This document shows, one piece after another, positions 18,100-25,877 of a stretch of DNA of 64,000 nt. This DNA is from Granulosicoccus sp045110475 (GTDB lineage Bacteria; Pseudomonadota; Gammaproteobacteria; Granulosicoccales; Granulosicoccaceae). The notes under the pieces were generated by a model, which had not been told where the DNA came from, searched no databases, and was given only the letters and a program-made list of their open reading frames with translations. The translations under genes and the position numbers were made by a program. The DNA is taken from contig JBGCGC010000007.1 in the NCBI GenBank assembly GCA_045110475.1, positions 1-64,000 of the forward strand, in the 5' to 3' direction. The number at the start of each line of letters is the position of its first letter. Positions within the stretch are counted from its first letter, which is position 1.

Positions 18100-18849
18100 T
18101 CAGACGCTGTGAATCCTCGCGGCGTAGGCGTCTCGCCATTGAGTGTACTGGTCCACGATCGACTGCATTGAAGATGCCTCGAAGTCACGCAAGCCACTGA
18201 GTACCATGTTCTTCTCGCCTGATCCGATGACATCATCTGCCAGTTGGATGTCAAATTGGAGCCGCACCGCCCCCTTGCGTCCATTGACACTGATATCGGT
18301 ATCAGACAGCTGTAGCGTCACATCGGTAGATTTTTCATCAAATTGAGCCGGCAAACACCAGTCCGCGTTCAGATCAATGGCCATATCCTTGTAGATAACC
18401 AGCGGTCTGTCCGGGTTGATCATGACATTGGCACTGCGCATCAGAGGAACCAGAATGTCAGGGAAAGTCTGTCCCGAGAACCTCACGTAGGCCTCACTCA
18501 AGGCGGAGACGAACCCGGCGTGAGTCAGTCGCTCACCTTTGAGGTACAGACTCAGCAATGCGCGATCCCGATCATCAACGATATGCGCCTGCTCGGTGAT
18601 GGTCTCCTGCAGACGTATGCGAGTCTCACCCCCAAGCATGCCTGAAAACTGAACCGCTGTTGTGTGAGCTACCCCATACTGTCGAAGCAGTACACAGAAC
18701 AGAAGATCACCCGGTACGCAAAAACGCTTACTGCCCGGATCATGTATGGGATTGAAGTCCTGTGCAATGCCTTTGGCGAACGCGCTGCCCTGATTTTCAG
18801 TAAACGATACTGTGCCATCCTGTTGCGAGAAGTACTGAGCGAGATCCAT
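18100..18849 (-). CDS. DUF3581 family protein
   Basis: A 249-residue soluble protein that I assign to DUF3581, a gammaproteobacterial family without a known function. The N-terminal part reads VSFTENQGSAFAKGIAQDFNPIHD followed by SKRFCVPGDLLFCVLL. That resembles the hot-dog/MaoC-type pattern in which an aspartate and a histidine (DFNPIHD) could be catalytic. I chose the ATG at 18849, which gives the usual MDLAQYF-like N-terminus; the frame is open further upstream. Thioester chemistry is inference from the DFNPxH motif only. Confidence 0.7.
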   Translation of the reverse strand: MDLAQYFSQQDGTVSFTENQGSAFAKGIAQDFNPIHDPGSKRFCVPGDLLFCVLLRQYGVAHTTAVQFSGMLGGETRIRLQETITEQAHIVDDRDRALLSLYLKGERLTHAGFVSALSEAYVRFSGQTFPDILVPLMRSANVMINPDRPLVIYKDMAIDLNADWCLPAQFDEKSTDVTLQLSDTDISVNGRKGAVRLQFDIQLADDVIGSGEKNMVLSGLRDFEASSMQSIVDQYTQWRDAYAARIHSV

Positions 18850-18990
18850 GATTGGGCCTAAGCGGTCGGAGTTACGTGTATGGTCGCAAACCGCCGGCGC
18901 GGTAGCAACTGTTTCACGCATGAGCAACTGTTTCACACAGGCGTGGATAAAAAGTGGCAGCAGCTTGCTGACAAGCGCGTGCGGCCTGAT

Positions 18991-19566
18991 TCAGCGCCAG
19001 GCAGCCAGAAGCCTATCGAAGTGCTGATACCGTGCGTCCGACAACGAGACGTGGCGTGGGTAGGTAGGTTCTCCCCGGTCCGGCAAGGTTGGCAGATTCC
19101 AGCCGCGGGTTGAGCGCAACAGTTGCTGCAGACCCTCCTCTCCAAAACGCCTAAGATACCCGGCCATGACGCAGTCCACATAACTTTGTGCGATGGGATG
19201 CTCGTCATCAGCGAGCAGCCTGTTCACTTCAAGACTGCGATAGATATAGATTGTTTCAGCACTGACGCCGTTGGGCAACACAAAATCTGTCGCTGACAGT
19301 CCCATTCTCTCGTACCCGTATTCACGGGCATCGAGGCCGTCGAGCTCACTCAATGGAATACGCACCAGCACACCATCGATACTGCCCTGTGCAGGTTCAA
19401 CACTGAGCGATGTACACGCCAGGCGGGCGTCAGTATTGGTTACGCGATGGTTCCATACTCGTCGCCAGCCTTTGAGTGTGACGTTAATGGCCTCTTCACC
19501 CTTGGGGCGGGTATCACGATTTACCAGAGAGCCGTAGCCGAAATAGTTAATCCACTGCGAGGACAT
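18991..19566 (-). CDS. Gamma-glutamylcyclotransferase-like protein
   Basis: A 191-residue protein of the GGCT/ChaC/AIG2-like fold. The N-terminus carries the diagnostic YFGYGSLV, and the conserved acidic catalytic position is probably in ELDGLDAREYGYERMG. Family members cyclise gamma-glutamyl groups to 5-oxoproline, often in glutathione turnover, but the exact substrate here is unknown. I used the ATG at 19566; the frame opens with a TTG at 19581. The gene is cytoplasmic and stands alone between the DUF3581 gene and a divergent secreted-protein operon. Confidence 0.72.
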   Translation of the reverse strand: MSSQWINYFGYGSLVNRDTRPKGEEAINVTLKGWRRVWNHRVTNTDARLACTSLSVEPAQGSIDGVLVRIPLSELDGLDAREYGYERMGLSATDFVLPNGVSAETIYIYRSLEVNRLLADDEHPIAQSYVDCVMAGYLRRFGEEGLQQLLRSTRGWNLPTLPDRGEPTYPRHVSLSDARYQHFDRLLAAWR

Positions 19567-19743
19567 AGTCAAGGTGTGCAAGTTGTGCTTGTTTGATCCG
19601 CATAAGGGGGCCTGTTCTGACCCTTTTTTATCTCACGCAAGGCTTGAAATTGCGACGTCGATTGTACACATGCCTGGCGAAAGGGCCGTATCATGGGGTA
19701 TATGATCGAATTACCATCCATTATCGCAAGGAGTAGCGTCCGA

Positions 19744-20373
19744 ATGGTCACGCACTCACGCTTTCGCGTGCTTGCCATGTGCGTATCATTTTGCATGCCG
19801 GTATCCGCAAGCCTGGCCTCCACGCTCGATCCGCAAGCACAAGTCAAAGCTCGGCAAATTGCTGATCAGACGCTTTGGCAGCAGCCTCGATCCAATAATG
19901 AAAACAGGCATCCACTAGGCGTACAGACGCTCTCCATTGAAGCGCTGGAGAGCAAACATCGTTCGGCTGCGTCAGTACTGACGGTTTATCAGTATCACTA
20001 CGATTTGAAGCAGGCGCGCAAGCTCACTGTCGACACCGGGCATGCTCAATTACTAAAATCCCAGGCGGTCAATTCAGTGCACCTGCCGCTTAATCAGACA
20101 GAGATCAATTACGCCACCCGACTGCTTCAGGCGCGGGCTGAAATTATCGAGCAACTACGCAATGAGCAGATAAAACGCGGACGCACCGCCTTCTCATCGT
20201 TATCAGAGCTCGATGTCAAAGCCAGCATCCATGAACCACTTGACGCATCAGACCCATGCTACCGGCAACGTTGTGCCTTACTCTCCCTGTTTGACAACAC
20301 GCGTACCGTATTTTCTGCGGAGCCTGTTGTCAATTTGGAGACTCAGCAGATCAAACGCCTCGGTGTGCCATGA
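19744..20373 (+). CDS. Secreted protein resembling the N2/N3 domains of copper amine oxidase
   Basis: A 209-residue protein with a signal peptide ending near PVSASLAS. Two cystatin-like segments can be read. The first (SVLTVYQYHYDLKQARKLTV) resembles the copper amine oxidase N2 strand pair. The second (DPCYRQRCALLSLFDN, then PVVNLETQQIKRL) resembles N3. Residues 125-160 are helical and charged. It overlaps the next gene by ATGA, so the two are translationally coupled. This would make it the detached N-terminal part of a CAO whose catalytic domain is encoded downstream. I base this on pattern similarity and on the same arrangement at 47308-50909. The start could also be upstream (19693). Confidence 0.5.
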   Translation: MVTHSRFRVLAMCVSFCMPVSASLASTLDPQAQVKARQIADQTLWQQPRSNNENRHPLGVQTLSIEALESKHRSAASVLTVYQYHYDLKQARKLTVDTGHAQLLKSQAVNSVHLPLNQTEINYATRLLQARAEIIEQLRNEQIKRGRTAFSSLSELDVKASIHEPLDASDPCYRQRCALLSLFDNTRTVFSAEPVVNLETQQIKRLGVP

Positions 20374-21539
20374 ACAGAAGGCGATTGCCATGGGTTTTGG
20401 TCGTTGTTGTGCTGGTGGCTACGTTGAAAATACAGGCCGCCAATGCCGTTGTCGACAATTGCGGTGAAGCCACTCGACTGGAACAGTCCTTCAGTTCGGG
20501 GGCCGCTTGGGCGATTTGTGTCAGCGTTGATGAAAAGCATGCTCTGGAACTCAGTTCGGTGCACTACCGCGCCCCCGGAGATACCATGCGCTCGGTGCTG
20601 GAACAAATGCATCTGGGGCAGATCCTCGTGCACCATCACCATGAAACCGAATCTCGCGCGCAGATAGTCGACGACTCTCAGAGCCGACTGCTGGCAATGA
20701 ACAACCGCACCTGCGAAGGTTCGTCAATGCTCGACTATCGTGGAAACATGACGCTATGCAGCCATGTGCGCGATAATAGAATTCTGGCAAAGTACGCACA
20801 GCGACCCGCGGTACACAGTCAACGCTGGGAACTGTTCAGTGCCCTGCAGCGTGACGGTCTTGTTTATACCGTATCAGTAAGTCTGACCGAAGATGGACAG
20901 ATCGTGCCGGCTGTTTCTCTCTCCGGACGCGCCCCGGAGTCTTTGACTAACCCTTCATTCAGTGAAGCCCTGCCAGCCAGTGGACAAAATCTGGTGCGTG
21001 CGACGGTTCTGGTGACCTGGCGAATGGTGTTTAATCTGGATAACAGCGACTACGATCAGGTGCAGCAATTTGACTTTCCATTAAATACAACACAGAACAA
21101 CACGCGCCCCATGCAAGTCAGCGCACTTGACACCGAACAGTTTTCCAATGTTGATCGAGGCAGTTTTCGCGGCTGGCGCATCAGTGACACAAGCGGTAGC
21201 GGCTACTATCTGGATCCGTCGAACAATGGATTCAGTTTCGGAAGCCGGGAGCACAACTGGACGCAATTTGATCTTGCACTTACCCGATATCGTCCTTGCG
21301 AACGTTATGCCTTAAAGAATCCATCCTTGTATGAAGGAGACGCACGCTGCGGAACCAATCTGGACGATTTTGTCAGCGATGAAATCATGACAGATACCCA
21401 CCCGGTTTTATGGTTTAGCCAGTCAAGAACCCTGCATCCGAGTAACGAAGACTGGCCTGCCATCAGTAATTTTTATCAATCGTTTACGCTATTCCCCCAT
21501 GACTGGACATCAACATCACCTTTTGAGGTGATTCAGTGA
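20370..21539 (+). CDS. Secreted copper-amine-oxidase-like protein, degenerate copper/TPQ sites
   Basis: A 389-residue secreted protein with a signal peptide (cleavage near QAANA). It follows the copper amine oxidase catalytic-domain plan: LELSSVHYRAPGD...VLEQMHLGQILV, then VSLTEDGQIVPAVSLSG, then VLWFSQSRTLHPSNEDWPAI. The catalytic positions are not kept. The residue at the topaquinone tyrosine position is L164, and the His-x-His copper pair is replaced around ATVLVTWRMVFNL. Only the third histidine (H356) remains. It is therefore probably a non-catalytic paralogue or partner of the next protein, which retains these residues. It overlaps its neighbours on both sides. Confidence 0.55.
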   Translation: MNRRRLPWVLVVVVLVATLKIQAANAVVDNCGEATRLEQSFSSGAAWAICVSVDEKHALELSSVHYRAPGDTMRSVLEQMHLGQILVHHHHETESRAQIVDDSQSRLLAMNNRTCEGSSMLDYRGNMTLCSHVRDNRILAKYAQRPAVHSQRWELFSALQRDGLVYTVSVSLTEDGQIVPAVSLSGRAPESLTNPSFSEALPASGQNLVRATVLVTWRMVFNLDNSDYDQVQQFDFPLNTTQNNTRPMQVSALDTEQFSNVDRGSFRGWRISDTSGSGYYLDPSNNGFSFGSREHNWTQFDLALTRYRPCERYALKNPSLYEGDARCGTNLDDFVSDEIMTDTHPVLWFSQSRTLHPSNEDWPAISNFYQSFTLFPHDWTSTSPFEVIQ

Positions 21540-23089
21540 CGATGACAACACGGGTCAGACGGTTCAGCGTGCCATTGCTGATGTTGTGCATGGCTCTGCT
21601 CAGCGTAGACGTCGCAGCTCAAGCCAATTGCCCCGCGCTGTCTCGCATCACTCATGACTTTGATAATGGCGCACGCTGGGATCTTTGTTGGGAATCTCGC
21701 ATTCGTGAAAATCTGGTGCTCAGTGATATTCACTACACCCCGCCTGGTAAAGAGGCTGTGCGCATCATGGGCTCTGCCAGGTTGAGCCAGTTGCATGTAG
21801 CCTATGATGACAGCAACGTGACGTACAACGACGTTACACAGTACGGGCTTGGCGGAAGCTACCTGCAAAGTCTGACGCAGGCCGATTGTCCCGATGGCAA
21901 ACTTCTGGAAATCCAGACAAGACCCTCGTTATGCTTGTGGCAGACTCAGGCTGATAATGGGTATCGGACGCCAACACAAGCCGTACGCGCCGACAGTATC
22001 AATCTTTTTTCTGTCTCTCAGGTAGGCGCCTATGCATACATTACAAGCTGGACGTTTTACGACAATGGATCGTTCCAACCGGAAGTTGGTGCCACCGGAG
22101 CACTGCAACGAGGCACTGACGACGTCACCGTGCCTTTCGGGCGAGTGTTACGAGGCGATCCAGAAAAATTATGGTTATCGCATACTCACAATTACTACTG
22201 GCGACTGGATTTCGATATTGGTGAATCGGCCACTGATGACTACGTCTCTGAGCTGCGCTACGTTACTGATGCACTCGGACGCCGGGCGTTGAGTAACCAG
22301 GTATTCACGACTGAGCAGGCTCGGCGTATTAGTCCCGCGGCCCAGCAGGTCTGGCGTATCATCGATGAAAAAACCTCATCAGGTTATCAACTTTCGCCTG
22401 AGCGCAATGGCCATCGTTTTGAACGTGCGGATATCGAGCCTTACACCAACTTTGATTTCTTTGTAACCGTCGGTAACGATTGCGAACGCTTTGCCAGCCA
22501 GAACGCACGCTTTAATCCGGACTGCCTCAATCATGTCCTGCAATTTGTCGACGGGCAATCCGTGCAGGGCGCAGACATCGTTGTGTGGAATCGTGTGTCA
22601 TTTCATCATGTGCCTCGTAGTGAAGATCAACGGCATATGCACACGCATTGGGACGGCTTTATGATCACGCCAGTGAATCTGCTGGCAGGCACCAGCGAAC
22701 TGGCTGGACGCCCAAACACCAGCCCCATATTTGCCTCATTACCGAACAGACAATCGGCGTTGGGGACACTGATTCATGAAGATACAGTCCGCGCCTTTGA
22801 TGCTGACGGAGACATGCTGACTTACTCCGCCAGCGGACTACCCATCGGTGTCGGGATTCGTCCTGATGGTCACCTTCACGGTTACCCGCTGGTTGAGGGA
22901 AGTTATCTGGTTAACGTTACCGCATACGACGATCAGTCTAAAAGCGATACCAGCTTCACCTGGACCATAGGCAACCCATCAACTCTTGCCACTACCGGTT
23001 CGGGTGGCTTGTCCGTCCCGGTTCTACTCAGCGGTGCGGTGCTGACAATCATGTTCATTGGCGCAGGCCGATTTAAACGACCCGCATGA
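21536..23089 (+). CDS. Secreted/anchored copper-amine-oxidase-like protein with intact Cu ligands
   Basis: A 517-residue protein with a signal peptide (cleavage near VDVAAQA). Residues about 50-385 match the copper amine oxidase catalytic domain. The tyrosine at the topaquinone position is Y166 (VGAYAYITSWTFYDNG). The copper pair is H216/H218 (LSHTHNYYWRLDFD), and the third ligand is H358 (FHHVPRSED). D99 is a candidate base. The residues flanking Y166 are Ala where the family has Asn and Asp or Glu, so cofactor formation is uncertain. A cadherin/He_PIG-like domain follows (about 395-480), then a C-terminal Gly-Gly, membrane segment and basic tail resembling a GlyGly-CTERM anchor. The GTG at 21536 overlaps the previous stop and has a fair SD; an ATG at 21542 is the alternative. 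Confidence 0.6.
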   Translation: MTMTTRVRRFSVPLLMLCMALLSVDVAAQANCPALSRITHDFDNGARWDLCWESRIRENLVLSDIHYTPPGKEAVRIMGSARLSQLHVAYDDSNVTYNDVTQYGLGGSYLQSLTQADCPDGKLLEIQTRPSLCLWQTQADNGYRTPTQAVRADSINLFSVSQVGAYAYITSWTFYDNGSFQPEVGATGALQRGTDDVTVPFGRVLRGDPEKLWLSHTHNYYWRLDFDIGESATDDYVSELRYVTDALGRRALSNQVFTTEQARRISPAAQQVWRIIDEKTSSGYQLSPERNGHRFERADIEPYTNFDFFVTVGNDCERFASQNARFNPDCLNHVLQFVDGQSVQGADIVVWNRVSFHHVPRSEDQRHMHTHWDGFMITPVNLLAGTSELAGRPNTSPIFASLPNRQSALGTLIHEDTVRAFDADGDMLTYSASGLPIGVGIRPDGHLHGYPLVEGSYLVNVTAYDDQSKSDTSFTWTIGNPSTLATTGSGGLSVPVLLSGAVLTIMFIGAGRFKRPA

Positions 23090-23100
23090 TCAGACACGGC

Positions 23101-24600
23101 TCACGCCGCAAAAAGTTTTTCGTCAACAACCTTGCCCTCCTCATCAATGCTATGCAGATGTACATCAAAGCCCCACAAATTCTGCAAGTGCTTGAGCACG
23201 GCATCCGAATCATCTGACAAGGGTCGGTTGCGATGCTGGCGGTGGCAGATTGTCAGGGAACGATCACCGTCCTGATCAAAACCGGTAATTTGTAAATCGG
23301 GTAGCTGACCATCACGATTGTACTGCTCGGATAGCAAATACCGAACACGGCGATAGCCCTCTTCATTGTGGATGCTGTCAACCTCAAGAAACTGCTGCTC
23401 CTGTAAGTCGGAAATGGCAAACAACCTGAACTCCCTTATCAGTCTTGGCGACAGATATTGCCCGATAAACGACTCATCCTTGTAGTTTCTCATCGCAAAA
23501 TCCAGTACCGGCTGCCACTCTTTTCCGGCAATGTCCGGAAACCAGTAACGGTCTTCCTCTGTGGGCGTTTCACAAATGCGCTTGATATCCGTGAACATGG
23601 CAAACCCCAATGCGTAAGGATTAAACCCCCCGTAACCCTGTTCATCAAAACCACGCTGGCTGATGACGTTTGCATGCGAGGCAAGAACCTCCAACATGAA
23701 GCCATCATCGACCAGTCCCTTGTCATACATTCTGTTCAGAATCGTGTAGTGCCAGAAGGTTGCCCAGCCTTCATTCATTACTTTTGTTTGACCTTGCGGA
23801 TAAAAGTACTGACCCATCTTGCGAACGATTCGAACAATTTCACGTTGCCATCCTTGTAATTTGGGTGAGAATTTTTCGATGAAGTACAACAGATTTTCCT
23901 GAGGCTCTTCAATGTTGCCGGACGGACGCTCTGGAATATCGTCTGAGTTGCCCTGTGGCAAGGTACTCCAGATCTCATCATATTGCTGCCAGTCGTACTC
24001 AGCCCGTTCGCGTTGCCGTGCTATCTCTTCATCCAGCGAAAGCTGGCGAGGTCGGTGATAGCGCGATACGCCAAAATCCCGCAATGCGTGGCAAGCATCA
24101 AACATGTCTTCTACCGCTTGTAAACCGTACCGCTCTTCGCAACGATTGACAAAGTTTCTGGCAAAAACCATATAGTCGATAATGCCATCCGCATTAGTCC
24201 ACTGACGAAACAGGTAGTTTCCCTTAAAAAACGAATTGTGCCCATAGCAGGCATGGGCAATAACCAGCCCCTGCAGCGGCATCGAGTTCTCTTCCATCAA
24301 ATACGAGATGCACGGATCTGAATTAATCACAATCTCATACGCCAGTCCTTGTGCACCTCTGCGATAAGACTCCTGTTGTATGATGAATTGCTTTCCAAAT
24401 GACCAGTGAGGATAGGAAATGGGCAAACCCACCGATGCATAGGCATCGAGCATCTGCTCGGATGCAATTATTTCTATCTGGTTGGGATAGCAGTCAAGAC
24501 CAAATTCACCAACGGCGATTTCTTTAATGGCCTTGTCGTAGCTATCTATCAATTCGAAATTCCAGTCCGGACCACAGGACAATGGCTCTCGACGCGTCAC
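23101..24600 (-). CDS. SpoVR family protein (YcgB homologue)
   Basis: A 499-residue cytoplasmic protein of the SpoVR/YcgB family. Recognisable blocks are PHWSFGKQF near residue 65, VIAHACYGHNSFFKGNYLF, and VMNEGWATFWHYTILNRMYD. The last two hold conserved histidines and acidic residues that could bind metal. It overlaps yeaH by 4 bp and is the last gene of the prkA-yeaH-spoVR operon, a widely conserved arrangement (yeaG-yeaH and ycgB in E. coli) linked to stationary-phase and nitrogen stress. The biochemical activity of SpoVR is not established. Confidence 0.94.
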   Translation of the reverse strand: MTRREPLSCGPDWNFELIDSYDKAIKEIAVGEFGLDCYPNQIEIIASEQMLDAYASVGLPISYPHWSFGKQFIIQQESYRRGAQGLAYEIVINSDPCISYLMEENSMPLQGLVIAHACYGHNSFFKGNYLFRQWTNADGIIDYMVFARNFVNRCEERYGLQAVEDMFDACHALRDFGVSRYHRPRQLSLDEEIARQRERAEYDWQQYDEIWSTLPQGNSDDIPERPSGNIEEPQENLLYFIEKFSPKLQGWQREIVRIVRKMGQYFYPQGQTKVMNEGWATFWHYTILNRMYDKGLVDDGFMLEVLASHANVISQRGFDEQGYGGFNPYALGFAMFTDIKRICETPTEEDRYWFPDIAGKEWQPVLDFAMRNYKDESFIGQYLSPRLIREFRLFAISDLQEQQFLEVDSIHNEEGYRRVRYLLSEQYNRDGQLPDLQITGFDQDGDRSLTICHRQHRNRPLSDDSDAVLKHLQNLWGFDVHLHSIDEEGKVVDEKLFAA

Positions 24601-25862
24601 GGGCTTACACCTGCTGTTTCCGAGGAAAACAATTCACGAAACACCGGATAAATATCCCGGTGCTGGTGCACTTTTGCCATGGCAAAATGCTTGCTCTCCA
24701 GACGCTGATAGGTTGCCGCCAGTGGCGAAGGACGAACCGACACACGATCACTGACTTCGATATACGCATAATAGCGTGTCAATTGCAGAAGGCTTTCGTC
24801 CATGAACGCTCGACTACGCTCTGGATCTACACCGAAGGCATCACCATCTGATGCCTGCGCCCCGTAGATATTCCACTGCTCTGACGGATAGCGTGCACTG
24901 ATGATCTCATGCATCAAGTGCAGAGCAGACAACACAATCGTGCCACCGGTTTTACGATCATTGAAAAACGTTTCTTCGTCGACTTCATCAGCGTCATCCG
25001 TATGGCGAATGAAAACAATTTCCACGCGTTCGTACTTGCGTGACAGGAAAAGGTGTAACAAGGTGTAAAAGCGTTTGGCCAGATCCTTTCTGTGTTCGTC
25101 CATGGAAGCCGATACATCCATCAGACAGAACATAACGGCCTGGCTCATCGGTTTTGGGACCATGATCCGATTTCTGAACCGCAGGTCTATGTCATCCAGA
25201 AAGGGCACACGTTCGATTCGCTCGCGAAGCAGTGCAAGCTCCTTCTGACTGTCTTCACTCAAAACCCTTGGCGATTCATCGTCTTCCTGCTCGGATTCAA
25301 GTTCCTGCAAGCGACGTTTAGCAGCGCTTTTCAGCGCTATGCGCCTGCCCAGAGCCTGACGCATGGTCCGCACTACAGACAGATTGACTGGGCTCCCCTG
25401 CGATGTATAACCCGCTCGCTGTGGTTTCAGCTCCTTGATATCACCAACCTGGGTACGAATCAGATGTGGTAACTCCAAATCATCGAAGAAAAGGTTCATA
25501 AACTCTTCCTGCGACAAGGCAAACGTAAAGCTGTCTTCGCCGTCGCCCCCTCCCCCTTCGCCAGAACCATCGCCCTGACCTTCGCTCTGCGGGCGCTTCA
25601 GCCTGTCGCCGACATGGAACTCCCTGTTACCGGGCAAAACCATTTCCCGATCCCCACCTGAACCGTGTCTCAGCTGAGGCTCGGAGACATCACGCGCTGG
25701 AAGATCAACCTTGCCACCCTGGCGCATGTCTTTTATGGAACGCTGGGAGACCATGTCTGACACCGCCCGTTTGATCTGCTGTTTGTAACGGCGCAGAAAA
25801 CGTGCGCGATTGGCTGCGTTCTTGTTACGGTCGTTCAGGCGTCTGTCGATGATTACGGACAT
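24597..25862 (-). CDS. YeaH/DUF444 family protein with VWA-like domain
   Basis: A 421-residue DUF444 protein (E. coli YeaH). The N-terminal part is basic, followed by a Gly/Asp-rich linker (about 85-110). The C-terminal half contains a von Willebrand A-like fold with CLMDVSASMDEH as the metal-site motif and VEIVFIRHTDDADEVDE after it. The gene lies 15 bp after prkA and overlaps spoVR. The conserved link to the PrkA kinase suggests it is a substrate or partner of the kinase. Confidence 0.95.
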   Translation of the reverse strand: MSVIIDRRLNDRNKNAANRARFLRRYKQQIKRAVSDMVSQRSIKDMRQGGKVDLPARDVSEPQLRHGSGGDREMVLPGNREFHVGDRLKRPQSEGQGDGSGEGGGGDGEDSFTFALSQEEFMNLFFDDLELPHLIRTQVGDIKELKPQRAGYTSQGSPVNLSVVRTMRQALGRRIALKSAAKRRLQELESEQEDDESPRVLSEDSQKELALLRERIERVPFLDDIDLRFRNRIMVPKPMSQAVMFCLMDVSASMDEHRKDLAKRFYTLLHLFLSRKYERVEIVFIRHTDDADEVDEETFFNDRKTGGTIVLSALHLMHEIISARYPSEQWNIYGAQASDGDAFGVDPERSRAFMDESLLQLTRYYAYIEVSDRVSVRPSPLAATYQRLESKHFAMAKVHQHRDIYPVFRELFSSETAGVSP

Positions 25863-25877
25863 GACATGGCACTCCGG

